Of a stretch of 64,000 bases of DNA, positions 50,421 through 63,938 are shown in pieces. The notes under the pieces were generated by a model. The model ran no database searches and was not told the origin of the DNA. It was given only the letters and a program-made list of their open reading frames with translations. The stretch covers positions 186,001 through 250,000 of the forward strand of contig CM024185.1 in the NCBI GenBank assembly GCA_013433145.1, written 5' to 3'. The DNA comes from Ascaris suum (taxonomy: Eukaryota > Nematoda > Chromadorea > Rhabditida > Ascarididae). The translations under genes and the position numbers were made by a program. How positions within the stretch are numbered: position 1 is the first letter of the stretch; the number at the start of each line of letters is the position of its first letter.

Positions 50421-52242
50421 CTGACTATTATAATATTACAGTGAAAAATTCATGCAGTAATATTAGAAACAAATTCGATTCTCTATTAACTATAGAGAAT
50501 GCCATCACGATGAAATAAAGGCGGACAATTGAAACAACAAAGTATTTTTGAGATCATACAATTATTACACGTAACAACAGTATAGGAGGATGGGTTTATA
50601 GATAATAGGCAGTGTTTAGGTTTCGTTACTTTGAACGAAGCAAATCGTAAAAGAAAATCTAGTGATCATAATAGACAAAAGCTAAGTGCAATTACTTAGC
50701 TAAATTTCTGAGTTCAACGATAAGCTTCAATGAAAAGAGCTATTGCACATTGGATCAATGACAATCACTTTATACCCATTTAATCGATCACGAAATTATT
50801 TACATAAGGAATCAAAATATAGTTGAAATCAATACGTTTATGGAAAAATTATGCAATTCAGAACAACTGTGAATGAATTGAAAGAATACACATAATTATC
50901 ATTTCGAACAAATCAAATTAAAACTCAATGATGAAATGAAGGAAAGTAGGAAATATGTAAGCGAAAGGTATATGAGAAAGTCACATGAGCAGACAAAGAT
51001 TTAATCATATTGCCCAGGTTGCTGAGCAACTGGAAATGGAAATTGTTTGCCATTTCACTCTCTAAGAACAACGTAATGATTTATAGGTTGCCATTTTTTG
51101 GAAATGGATATAGGTTGCCATTTTTTTTTTTTTGGTGGAATAATTTTTGAATAAAATTGCTGAAGGGATTTCACAATTGCTAAAATTGTAACAATTACAT
51201 CGAATAGAATCATTCTATTTCCTTTTGCGGTAATTTATTGAATAATATAATTTTTGATGCGATCAAATTCTGCATTTTATTACGCTGATATAGTCATCAT
51301 TTTTTCCTGTATTATCATAATTAATCGAAACAACGCTGAATATTGTCCAATGAAATAAACGCGGAAACGTCGTTCGATGCAATTGGCAGGTTGACACAAA
51401 CTTTCACAATTTCATACAAGACAGATCAACCGTTGGGAAGTATTCGTGAAATTATTAGCACAGTTAATCATATACTAATTCTCCTCCCCAATCGGGTATC
51501 AAAATGTACGTCTAAAGCATTTTCTGAAACGTTAAGTAAAGGCCTTTTACAGCATTGAAATCTCTTAACTTTATTTTCTTAGTATGTTGGAAATTCCGTC
51601 AGCAAATCATTTGCGTATTTAAATTCAAGTTGAACAGAAGTTTGATAATTTTATATGAATTACTTTTAGTAGTAATCAATCCTCAATTATGTATGATGAC
51701 TGCTTTTAGCAGATAATATCATGAGAGCTTTAAAAAGTGCTAAAAAGTTTTATTGTAGAATAAATTTAGTATACAGTTATAGATGGTGGAAAGCGAAATA
51801 GCTAGTAACACTGATGACGTTAATGTACAACAATATTTAACAATACAATAAAGAATCGCACACCGTCATGAAGTTTTAGCAATTTGTAGTCAAATATCCG
51901 CTTTGATTATCGCATTTGATATAATTGAATTCTTCTATGAAATTATTAGAACATTCATAAGTTGGTAATAATATAGCATTGTTTCATTACATATTTACTC
52001 ACTAAAATACTATTGAAATGATGAAAAATTATGCAACGAAATAATACAAAATAGATCAATCGTGGCACTCTAATTTATGATTTCTGCATAAATCGAAACT
52101 TTTACTTTATCGTTTTATCATGTTTTAAGAGGAATAGAATCCTAGAAATTGAACAGAAAGCAACCAAAAAAGCTTTTTTCTGTATCTTTTTGCAAGTTTC
52201 CCTTCAAATTATCAAATAATTCGTATAACTACTGCAAACTTT

Positions 52243-52542
52243 ATGTCTAATTATGCAAAAGCTTTGCCACATTCGAAGACCCTAATGGTAGCAATCTTAC
52301 CCATTTTATTGTACTTATATACTTCATTTTTATGGGCGGTGCACCACTCCTCTTTTCAGCCCCACCCTCCATCGCTTCCTTTCCTCAGGTTTCTCGATAA
52401 TCAACGTGCTGCATTTCATTATCAGTTCTCATCATCGCGAAATGCACTTGATAAATTTGAGTTGAAAAGTTTCATGAACACATGGCAAGAGTCCTTACAA
52501 ATAAAATTTATAAAGACGCATAAAACAGTAGAGCAATCCTAA
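52243..52542 (+). CDS. ATG frame with one hydrophobic segment, doubtful
   Basis: A 99-codon frame from ATG to TAA. It has a short polar start, a hydrophobic stretch (TLMVAILPILLYLYTSFLW) that could be a membrane anchor, a Pro-rich part (HPPSLPF) and a charged C terminus. No homologous family is recognised, and AT-rich frames often give such hydrophobic runs by chance. Confidence 0.22.
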   Translation: MSNYAKALPHSKTLMVAILPILLYLYTSFLWAVHHSSFQPHPPSLPFLRFLDNQRAAFHYQFSSSRNALDKFELKSFMNTWQESLQIKFIKTHKTVEQS

Positions 52543-55500
52543 TTAGGCAGATAACTTGGGCGGTACTCTCCATCGGGTCTATTCAAATCGGTTACAGTGT
52601 CAATTCAAAATTATTATATCTTAGCAAACAAATAGAAGAAAAAAAAACTTCTAATACGGCAAGAATTTGATGCAAAGATAACCCAACAAAAAAAAAAAAT
52701 GCTTCGAGAAAAATAGCCGAATATATAATTTTGTTTAGCAATTTTTATGAGATGCATTATTTTTGCTGGGAGTTTAATCATATCTATCTGCGATCTCCCT
52801 AAGCAGTCGGCTCTTATCGATTGCAATCAAAATTTCGTTCCTTAACTGATTGCTGTCGATCAAAAATTTTGATCGCTTATAACTACTACAGTTCAGAACT
52901 TACGAAAGATGATGCTGATGCGTAACTCCTTGGTGATCACTCTCAGAATAGCTAACATTTGATACCTCTCTACGATGGCCATTTCATTAAATAGGTGGGC
53001 ACATGATTAAGGAAATGGGCGAAAACACATACGCTGCTTAATGAATACCTATTAGGGGTGATATTGTTGAAAGACGTCATGCTAAACAAATATCACTAAT
53101 TGAATTCTAAACACACGATTCGCCTGAAATACTCATTGGCATCCGGTTGATATGCATTCAGCATTTGCAAAAAAAAGAAGGTGCTATAAACAATAACACA
53201 TCGAGACACCTATCTGCACATAGCAAAACGTCGCCTAAAGGGGTATGTAGGCTCATCAAATACATGAACAGCAGTATTACTAAAACACCACAATTAAACG
53301 TTGATATACTATTCTGTACAATAATATATCCGATGCGCTATTATATCTTTTTTTTCCACAATTTCACATCCTACATACTCACTTTGCTCGACACTAGTAA
53401 ATAGAGATTTTACTAGTAAGTATAGAGATTTTACAATGTAATCGCTTGTTTTATGCGATAAATGGAAGACATTTTAATGAATTATTCAAACTAATCATGC
53501 ATTTGGCCGTTGCTATCAAACTATACAAAGTCGAAAGAAAGGTACATCTTTTTCCACATACTATATCGTAGCTCATGAAATTCCCGTTAATAAATGTTAT
53601 AATATTCGAGAATACCACTACTGTTCAAGGTAGCCTTTTCAACACATTCTGATATGCTCATAGACGATTTTATTAAGGATTTATCTAAACTTTGAAGTAG
53701 ATTGTTAAAAAAACATATGAAATTTTTAAACTGCAATTATACTGCATTTTGGTCGAAGAAAGTAGGGCAAAAAATGATGAATAGTTATGCTTTTGCAAGT
53801 GGAAGAACCGGAAACTCCGCATCTCGAATTTGTTACTAAGGTTTTCGTTGCAGAACAACTAAAATTTAGTGAGAAAAATTAGACATATGCCGATTTCACC
53901 GAAATGATATCGACTAAGATGATATTCGCGAATTCAGAAGACGGTCGACAATTGATGTATTATGTGTTGATTGCTTAATGGCTATGAAGGGAAGAGAAAA
54001 AAGCTTAGGACTAGAAATTTAAAGTCCTATGAAGATTGATTCCTTTAAAATTAGATTGAAAAAAGGGCAACATTTGCTTCAAAACCTTTCTGAAGCAAAC
54101 ATCAAAAATTCATGCGCTAGAATCCAAGCTATCATTTGATCAATGCAGAACTTATGACCGTTACTCAATCCTTCGCAGTTCGAAAAATTTCAACGATTTT
54201 TTTAAAGAAAAGACATTTTCACTGAAATTTTAAGGCTTTTTTTCCAAAGACTCGTTCTTTCATCAAACATTTTCGAACTGGAACGGAGAAATACCTATCG
54301 CGCCATCACTAATTACCTAAGCACTGGAAAGGTGAACAATGAAAAATCACTGGGCTCGATGTTTTCACGAATACCCTCTTTTTCTTTTTAATGAATAGAA
54401 AAACTTCTAGAGGTCTGTAGATTTAAAAAAAAACAATAATAACTTCAATTTCTATTCATTCTTCTTAACTGCATCTATATGGAATAAACGTGGGTGAGGG
54501 ATTCATCTTGCTGAAGTTGGCTTCTTGCAAACATCCAAACAGAGAAACTACGAAAATTGAATTTGCAAATTTTGTGACGTCTAGAAGTTTCATTGCATAC
54601 AGTGAGGCAGCCGAGTGGAACTAAAATGAGGTTCAAGTGGCTACTCCATATTTAGGATTACTGCTAAGCAAGTTTCCCTCGTTAGCATTTACTATCCTTG
54701 AAATAGAAGAGTAAAATAAGCAGACGTTCATATACACAAATATCGCTATCATCGTACGTTTCTTGATGGAAATGATCACAGTATTTCGATTCGAGAGATA
54801 CTACTTCTAAAATTGATATTTTCAAGTCGTGAAATTCCCCCATAAGAAATTCTGTCTTGGAATTCGTTGTAAGTTTATTGGGGGTTGTTGGCGAGTTCGG
54901 ATGCGTATAGCTCTAATTATAGCTTTAGGGAAACGACGAGCAGTGGGAACATTTGAGCCTAAGGCAGTGCCTCAGGTGCCCATTTGTGCAGCTCTCACGC
55001 AACCATATTGAACAACCCGCAGGCAAGATAAGCCGAACCACAATCCCCGCGTTTGCCATCTCATCCTTCGGGCACTGTTATCAGAACGATCATATATTCA
55101 AATAGTGTGGTTTGCTTTCATATTTCTTAGTCGATCGCTGTCGTGAGGCATGACGTCTGTTTTTCGTTATAATTTCTTTCGCCTAATGTATGGAAAATTC
55201 TCGTATTTTAATGAATGCTCTAGCTTCATATTATGCTTTTTACTATTCTAGCCAAGATGCATGAAAATAAAGAAAAAGCCATATGAGTTTAACTTTAGAC
55301 AACGAAATAGATAAACGAGGAAATCTTGCAATAATTTTTCCCAGTTGAATCTTTTCATAATTTTGCTTAGGCAGATACATTTTTATATAAAATCAGGAAA
55401 TTCTCTTTAGCAATACATGCTTAGAAAGAATTTTCAAGCTATATAATATTCTTGCATAGATTAATATTAAAGAGAAGTCTCGTCATTATTTTCAATTTTT

Positions 55501-57290
55501 TTTTCGATTTATTTTTGATGCTTCACTTGACACTTTCTCATATTTTTGCGCTAAGAAAAGCATCCATCCCATTCTTGGTTTTAAAAATATCTCATGCGTA
55601 TTTTGATGAATTTCAGAGATTGCAAATCGTCTCATCCTTCATCTCCAAATTTCTGGAGCTTTTTTTTTGTTCCACGAAGTCATTACTCGTTTCTTACCGC
55701 TTCGTCAGAATCCACTGGTGTAGCATAGCAGAAGAGATTGTTTCGTTTAGCAGCTTAAAGACTGATGCGAATAACCACAGATTTCATGCTATGTTGGATT
55801 ATTTGACGTAGAAGACAGCCGACTACGTACTACCATTGTTTAGAAAAAGATTTTGTCCATATAAACACACAAACGTTGATAAAGAATCACTACCTCAATT
55901 TATAATAGGATAAACGGAAGAAGAAAACTATGAGAGTGACAATAATTGCTATCTTGATAGCAGAAAATATACAAACGTAGAAATGCGATCTTCTTCCAAG
56001 TGGAAATGAAAGCAGAGAAGAGAGAGTAAGAAAAGATGAATATCTGCTGGCTAAAAAGTATGTCAGTTAGAGTTGAGTGAAGCTATAGTTCAATAAAGAC
56101 AAATTTTTCAAGACCAAAATAGCCCCGAAAACAAGAACAGTTCGGAATAAGAACTTTTCAAGGAGAAACAACTTTTTAGTGACGAAATTTTGTGCATAAT
56201 CTCAGCAACGTTTTTCGCTTAATTTGTACGAATGATAAAAATTGAATGCAAAAGAAAGTAAAACCCATTGTAGCATCGTAATGAAATTAAACTAAACAAT
56301 AAATAATGTAAAATATATAATAATCGAACTAATTTCAACTGTTTCAAGAAAAAGTGATATGAAGGCAAATTGAATAGTGTATCACAAATGCGATACATTT
56401 TTCGTACTCAGTCTCTATCTTAGAGAATTTTATTTGCATATGATGATATCAAGCCATAGGAACATACTTGAATGTTAGCCTTGCAAAATTCATCGTAAAC
56501 AGAAATTTTGCAGCACTTAAGAAAATGGAGATGTGGCGACTATTTCTAAACATATCTTTGAATAGCTATATCTGATCGATGATATTGTTGAAAATTAGCT
56601 TTGAATAGAGCGTGACTCAAAAATCTCCAACATACTCAATTGATTGTTGAAGAGAAATATATGCGAATTGATTTAGAAAATTTTCGAAAATATTATCATT
56701 AGTGTTAGGCATAGAAGCAAAAAGATTTAAATTTATTTCTTAGAAATTAAGCAATTATCACTGTTATCCAAATATTCAAAAAAAAAGCTTTTTCTTCACA
56801 CTGCCAACAAATTTAGAGTAATGAGAGCATCGCCAAACGATTCGAATAACTACTTAATTTCTCGACCTTTTCGAGGTCTTTTCTTTTTAGAGGAGAACCC
56901 GAATTGATTTCGAAGCTTATCAGTGTCATTCGTTCGTATTTCGCCTTAATGAGAGGGTAATGGCTCCATGCAGATTGCTTTAGCCATACCAAGATGAAAA
57001 TAGCCTATAAATGAGAGAAACTAAATGGAAGATCATATTAGAAATTATGCTTACAAAATTCGACATTGAAGAGGAAGATTAGAAAAAGGCTTTCAAGGCC
57101 TTTTTATGAGTAAGATAAAGGTCTCCTACAAAAGCAATACCAAAATCAAAACTGAATCGAAATTACAGCGGTATATTGGAGTGGAAGGAGGAAGAAGGGA
57201 AGGAAAAGTGGCTAGTTAAAGTGATGTATGCCGTGCAAAAAAAACGTCAGTAAGAGACAAGATCACAACACACAGCCATTATTCATTGGT

Positions 57291-57320
57291 TTCAATGAGT
57301 CAGCGAATCGACTCATTGAA
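57291..57320. other. perfect 11-bp stem-loop
   Basis: TTCAATGAGTC (57291-57301) is followed by an 8-nt loop and its exact complement GACTCATTGAA (57310-57320). It overlaps the ATG at 57295 of a 66-codon frame. Confidence 0.5.
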
Positions 57321-58052
57321 GTATCTTGACAGCCTAGATGGTCTATTTCATCATAAATATCTTGTCAAAAGGAAGTATCATGACGACAGTTTCGTCTTAA
57401 TTTCGATAGCGATAGTGCTGTTCGGTTCAATTGTACAAAAAACGTCCTGTTTCGCCGCTGTGCAAGGTATTACGCAGACAACCTTCAGTACAATATAAAC
57501 AACGCACTTAAAATATTTATCCATCGAGGTACATTCACTTATCATCAAGCATTTAAGCACTAAACAAAAATCACCTTATTTATTCGAAGCGTAAATAAGC
57601 GTATCTTAATGGATGAGAGCTTAGGTGGTCTATCCATTTTGCTGTGAAACAGAATTAATCGAACAAATAGTGATGATCTATTCCAGTTTGCTGTACTATA
57701 GGCATTGCTCATGATCCGAAATATAAGCACAAAAACATTGCGTCATGTTTATTCGACGCATTATGCTTTAATAGCAACTTCAACCTTTATGTATCGCCCG
57801 ATTTGTTTAACGTATTTTCTGGGAATAGCCTGACCAGATTCAGGATCTGTGAGAGAAACCGATCAAATGGACAGTTTATAGGGCGGCTCGCATCGGATTC
57901 TTCTCACTTTCAGTAGGTGCCTTTTATAATTTTTGCACGAATACCCGCAAAAATGTGGTTTCACCTTCGATAATGCGTGATAAGTGGATGTTTACAAAAT
58001 AACATCGACTTAATAGGTCTCAATGAAAAGATTTTAGATTTTCGGATGCAAA

Positions 58053-61000
58053 ATGACAACTGCGAACGCTAAATCTTCTCAATCATGTCACCTGCCCAGG
58101 AAGCGATTTCGAATTGATCGCCTTATCGACAGACTTGGTGTCACTAACACGTCTTCATTGCCAGACTCTGCTACCTCTAACGAACAAGCTCTTGTCGGCA
58201 ATACCAACACCTTCAAGAAACTCCAGTTGCCGACTAGTTCAAGACGATTTCGGGTTTGCGATCATTATATCTAGTCCAAGAATAGGAAATCACCAAAACT
58301 TCTAAATCATCTTTACAATTCAGATCTTGTCGCCATCTATAAATTCTTAGTTTCTTAAAAGCGCCTCAACAATAATACCTATCAATGTGATAGAAGTGGA
58401 ACGATGCTTTCCTTTAGAAGCTTTCTTTCGCCTGCAAGTATTAGGATTATAAAGCTCAGATGTTCTGCTGGCATATACATTCTACCAATGCAAACTTTGA
58501 ATTGACTTTCAGTTGTTTGTGTAATAGTGTGGGATCGTCTTATTTAGAGTGGATTCCTATTATCTCTCGTTTTCTACGATATCCTTTATTAGTGAAGCAG
58601 AATAAGGAAAGTTGAGGTACATGAAATTTATGCAGCCAAGTTGAAACGGACCGATTTGAAACGGAAATCAAATGACGGATGGAGGGTGAAACAACTATTT
58701 TTTGATATGCCCATTCATTGAAAATAAACTTACGCATATGGAATGACATCAAGAAGGAATAAAAGAAACAAACGTAAAGATTTAAGCGGGAAGCTTCAAG
58801 TTGCCTCATCCAAACCTCTTACTTCCTTCTTAGAATGGAGATGGATTCGCTCAGCTTGTTGGAGAGAGCTGTGGATAAACGGCTGCCACTTTCGGCGGAA
58901 TTTCCCGTTTTTCTGAGAAAAAATATTCCAAACTACAGATCTGCCGATATCGAAGACGATTTTAGCAACGACCTGTGCAATCATTGGGGGCACTCGCGAT
59001 CGGTGGATGTCGCCAGTGTGCGAGAACATTTACGAACCGAACTGTCTTCATTCATCATATGGTCGATCATTTCCCTGCCATGTTCTATAGTTTCGAGCCA
59101 CTGAAACTGCAAGAAAGCAAGCCGCTGAGAGGACCATCAAGTAGGTAATTCATCGATGCAATAATTTTCATTCCGTTTTCCGCTAACATTGCATGGATTT
59201 TTGGAGAAATATCTTTATATTCAAAGGAATTCGGAATGCACACAGATGATTCAAAGTAAGAAGACTATGCAAAAGAGGTGCGGAGCCTTCTATGTGGAAC
59301 ACTTCAAAAACTTCTGTATGATACTTCGTAAACGAATCCTGTATTGTATATCTGTGTATGACCTTTTCGTTGTTTTCAATTATACATCGAATCAGCACCG
59401 CTCAACTGAAATCACTCCGAGCAAAAAACCTCAGTGAAATTAGTAGAGCTCAGTAAAGGGGTATATTTAATTATTTCGAAGTGGTTCCGATTTTGTTCCA
59501 CAAGTGCTTCTTAGATATTTCGGTATATTTTTTTTTAAAATAAAATATCGAAACTACTCCTTCAATATTTTATTCGCTTTTGAATTCTGAGCTAAAGTTT
59601 AGGAAAATTTTGCGCAATATATCTTTCTTTATCGTTTCACAGTAGATCAGATATTAGGTGACTGATTGAACGAATCGTTAGAAATTATCTTAATTCCTTT
59701 TCGAATTTCCATTTCCCTCCCCCCCCCCCCCCCTCTCTTTCTCAAAATTTTTGAACGCTTAAATTGGTCTTTATTTGGAAGAGAATATTTTCTATGATTT
59801 TGTCTTTTTTTCCAATTTTAATAAAAAGTGATAGTTTCATTTTTATATAGCATCAATTGAACTCATATTCAGCACGCTCTAGAGAGGTCACAATGTGTTC
59901 ATCCGATTCTTCCAATATTCCATTGGATTCCTCTTCAATATCATATTTTTCTCGCAGGTATTAAAAAAAAATTTTATTTCATAATATGTTCTATAGCTTA
60001 ATTCTAATCGTAACAAGTTGGTTGAATAGTTGAAGAATTGTCTTAGAGAACAACGATTCATATTATCTAGAACGTCCATGGAATAAATTTCTGAAATTTA
60101 ATTTCGAGAAGACCTAGGTATCTGCTCCATAAATTCCGGTTGATTCGTTACGGTGTGTTTGCAATGGAAAGAAATGTGAATCAATCCACTTCGGTAAAGA
60201 ACCATTGAGTGATAATAGGAGAAATAGAGATAGTTCTTTTGAAGCGGTATATTTCCGCCTAGGGATCCAAAGTTTTATGAGAGGGACAAATATGTAGATA
60301 AATGAGGAGTGATGTGTGCATTCTTTACGATAGGTTTATGAAAATAAGTTGGCAATTTTCGTACTAAAAGATGTTTAAAAGGCTAAAGCGAAATCAAGAA
60401 ATGATAAAAACCGTACTGATTGCATCGTGGGAAATCGGTTATAGCTTACTGTTTCATTTATGGATATTCATCCAATTAAACAAGGCAAAGTTCACTCTTA
60501 TATTTTTTTTGATTTTAAAACATAAATAAAAATTCCTACATATAGTTTTCATGCGCTTATGTAAATTTCTTGCCTGAAACGCTTTTAGCGACATCGTTTA
60601 TGATTATGTGGACTTATTTCCTTTATATATTCACTTTAAGCTTGTGAGGTACAAAGATTGTAGTGAAATATGGTTATAATAACAGAATGATTCGCCTCTC
60701 AAATTTCTTTCCAGCTATTTATCTTCTGCATCAATTATTGACAGTCGAACTTGCCATAGAATTCCATTCTTTTCGGATATTTGAGTAGTTATAGCGTATA
60801 TCGTGCGAATATCAAATATGCTTGTTAATTTTTTTTTTGGATTTTTTGATAATTGGCAAAATGAAAGTAGAGATTGAACGATGCAGTAAATTGAGCACTC
60901 TCGTTACGAAAGTAAGTACTACGAGAGAAGAGACAACAACTTCTAATATAAAGTACTATTCCTGAGATGTTTCCTAACAAATTCATACATCCACTAATCT

Positions 61001-63938
61001 GCTAATGGTAAGAAGGAGGGCATTCTGGGAATATTTCTCTACACATAAAGATAAAAATTATTGCCAAATTAACTTTGTACTACTATAGCAAACTTCTATT
61101 TCATAATTTGCGTCGATAAAATACACTGTGGTAGCATGCGTTTTTGTCGAAGCATGTCTGCATGCGTCTGTCTATCTGCCAACTTCAAGTTGGGAACCAC
61201 TAAGTCTAAGGTTACGCATTATAGTTGGTATAGTTGACGACGTTAGGCTCCCGCCCATTGTTTTGCTCCATCATTTTCAAAAAACTATGGAATTTAAAAG
61301 TTTCAGAAAATTTTCATGCACTTTGCACTGACTAGTCTTTCATTTCGTACCGATCTGATTACAGAAAACGTGAATCATCTAAATACGGTTTATACAATCC
61401 GATGGAATTAATAAAAATTAAATGCATTTTCCGTAAATATTATTCCTTGGTAACTAATAAAATTACCTATGCAAATGGTCGGAATACAAAAAACAGCAAA
61501 TTGTATCGGCTCCTCTATTATGCATCTTTGTTTATTTTCCTCTAAAATGAAGACCGAAATAATCTGAACTCATAATTTATTCAATAAATACAAAGTTTTT
61601 TGCCAAATGTATTGCAGTTAGTTTGTTCTCCTGGTTTGGTTTTTTTTTTTCGTGGTCAGGGGCTGTGTATCGAAAAGTTCAATAATTTTTGCGGGTGGTG
61701 AGAGGTAATTTGGGAAGAGAAGGCAATATGCGAAACTTCAGAAATGCACTAACAACTTCGGAGCTATTACTGTTGATAAGCTTACCGGTAATAGTGGAAT
61801 TGTTCACACCCAAACAATTTTATTACCCTATATTCTTGATTTTTAATATTTAAAGCGCGACACTGAAGTGCTATGAGCATGAAAAGAGCACGCTGCCGAT
61901 GATGAATGCAGGCCTACCGTATTATATGTGTCCGTTTTGCTGTGTGACATTCACGGAAAAAGAGGTCTATCAAGCTCATATTCCGATTCACTCACAACCT
62001 CAGGTTATTTTTCATCCAATCTTTTAACTTTGCGTATAGTGTCCTGTAGGAATCCCAGCCATCAAAGGGGTCCATGTTGAAAACCTTGAGGAGAAACGGC
62101 CTCAGAGGCATTCGGCAAACTATTCCACGGCTTCTATGTCGACATTCTCCTCCGAACTCATCGCTACCAGTCAAAGTCCTATCTCCCGCCATGTCATTCC
62201 CGACGTGGACCTCTCAAACCGGAAAATGCTTCTTTGCTTTGCAAAATATTTGCTTCCCTGAGGTAACATTTTTTCGGCACTTTCCTTCGAGTTTACAAGC
62301 CTAGTCAAGTTACCCTCTGATGGTATTGATAATATCGCTTATGGTAGAACTGCTTCGCGTCGATCCATGCTGACAAAATTTTCCTCCCTATATTGTTTTT
62401 GAGTCTCCTCTAGCCAAAACATTCCTCGATGAGGGCTTTCGGTTAAAATAGTCTCACTGCTGCACACAATTCGATTACATTCACTTATTCACACTTTCTC
62501 TGTTTATTGTTATTGCGCTTCAAACGTGAAAAGATACGCTGAAAAATGGCATTGTGAGGAATGAAAATTTGAGTATATCAGTTAATTTCTTAAGTGCTCA
62601 CTGTTTACCCGAAAAGGAAGTAGTTTTCATTCTCGTATCTTCGATGAGAAATTGAATTACCTCAGCTTTAATCATTTGAAAAATGGGAAGAAACAACATG
62701 CTGTGGCGTTTATATTTTAAGTTCATTAGGATGTAAAATGTTTAGATTTCTATGTCTATCCGAAATTGTCCATTTCGTGTCCACTTGAACATCCGAGATT
62801 CGATCATAAATTTTAAATAAAATAAATGAAAATATGAAATATCAATTTTCGCTGAATTTTTCTGGAATCGATGTATTTAGTCAATGTTGTGCACAAATTA
62901 TGGGACGTTGATATGTGGAAAAGGGAAGAAAATGCATAACGATAAGGGAAGACTATTGGAATGCAGTCTCTGCGAAGAAGTTTTCGCCGAAGAGGCTCTC
63001 TATAATGGGCATATGCAAATCCATTCGCCAAGCAACAAATTATGTGAGCGTTGCGGAAAGGTGATTACTTCCATTTAAACTATTTTTTTGGTGGTCTTGA
63101 TGGCTTTATTAATATTCACCTACGCAATGGACAGATGCCTAAGTTGCTGCAAGAGTGAAAGGAGAGGCGAGGCAGGATCTGATTCCTTCTTCATTTCGTT
63201 TCTTGCAAAAATCCGTGTGATGTAAACTTTTAGAGTTTTTCTGCTTGTCACAGAATAATTTTTGAAAGAATTTCTGATTGGCTCGATGAAGATGATGGAG
63301 CACACAACTTTTTTTTTTTTTGAGCGGAAGAGGAAAGAGCATGAGCGTAGTAGGGAAATAACGAATAGTTTTGAAAAAAAAAACATTAACAAATTTTTTG
63401 AGTTACTGGTAGCATGAAGAAACAGTTCATTTCTTTCCAAATGTATGATTCATTTCTCATTGAAATTTGCATATCGGTGAATCAAATCTTATGAAAAATG
63501 TAACAGTATCAATTCGATGATAGTCAATAACGTTGCAGAAAGACGATATTAGTGTTACATTTTATAGTGATATAAAACCTCAAGTATCATGAAATATTGC
63601 AAATGCCAAATAATTTTTCCAAGCTGAAAATGCCAAAGAAAGAAAATGTAATAGTTTGTTGAAATTGATTGCATTAAGTGAAAAATTATTTTATTTCTTG
63701 CTAATCAACGCTAATATTATACAATTAGAGGTAATTATTTCGAACAAAATTTAGCGTATTTGTCTTTCGATTTTTTAAGTGTAACATTTTTTAGGTATTT
63801 GTGAGTACATTCGATTTAAATCTACATTATGGGGTGCATTCTGGTTTCTTATATGATTGCAAAGAATGTGGACGATGTTTCGATTCAAAGAATACGCTCT
63901 CACAACATCAAAAAACTCATCGAACCCTATCAGTTGAG
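58053..63938 (+). CDS. multi-exon C2H2 zinc-finger protein (3' end outside window)
   Basis: Exons 58053-58253, 58966-59144, 61856-62003, 62050-62262, 62881-63060 and 63795-63938 join with matching phases (0, 2, 0, 0, 0) into 355 residues. All five complete fingers fit C-x2-C-x12-H-x3-H: residues 82-102, 152-172, 275-295, 302-322 and 329-349. Finger 4 is split exactly between LCERCGK and VFVSTFDLNLH by a phase-0 intron, which strongly supports the model. Fingers are spread singly with long linkers rather than as a TGEKP array, so this is not a KRAB-like poly-finger protein. DNA or RNA binding in the nucleus is the likely role; the target is unknown. The first exon (Ser/Arg-rich, donor GTTTGC) and exon 4 are least certain. 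Exon 4 is open in a second frame that would stop at TGA just before the donor, giving a shorter product. The last donor GAG|GTTACA implies more exons to the right. Confidence 0.78.
58834..58965 (+). other. alternative coding-like segment before finger 1
   Basis: A good acceptor (TTCCTTCTTAG) ends at 58833. An open frame follows with MEMDSLSLLERAVDKRL, running up to the acceptor TTTTAG used by the exon at 58966. It could be an alternative first exon ending at a GTTTTT donor (58909), or part of a longer exon in another frame. It is not phase-compatible with exon 58053-58253. Confidence 0.3.
59145..61855. other. large intron of the zinc-finger gene
   Basis: 2.7 kb, starting GTAATT and ending TTTAAAG. 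It contains a 15-C run (59719-59733) and a plus-strand frame at 61128-61331 without support. No nested gene was recognised. Confidence 0.5.
59719..59733. repeat. poly-C tract (15 C)
   Basis: An uninterrupted C run in the large zinc-finger intron, inside a pyrimidine-rich stretch. Confidence 0.85.

Larger units (their letters stand above)
50421..58052. other. AT-rich interval without a firm gene
   Basis: Weak candidates only. 51343-51558 (plus) has coding-like composition but no ATG or splice acceptor. 52243-52542 (plus) is an ATG frame with one hydrophobic segment. 55614-55707 (plus) is flanked by ATTTCAG and GTGTAG but open in two frames. 57295-57472 (plus) begins in a strong hairpin. None shows a family motif. 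Confidence 0.4.

Noticed and set aside
55452..55811. 119-codon plus-strand frame
   Set aside because: Hydrophobic, AT-driven composition. An internal segment after ATTTCAG is open in two frames, so no frame can be chosen.
58114..58305. Second frame overlapping the first zinc-finger exon
   Set aside because: It does not splice in phase to the finger-1 exon, whereas the 58053 frame does.
61992..62192. Minus-strand frame opposite zinc-finger exon 4
   Set aside because: It lies over a plus-strand exon supported by splice sites and phase, so it is a shadow.
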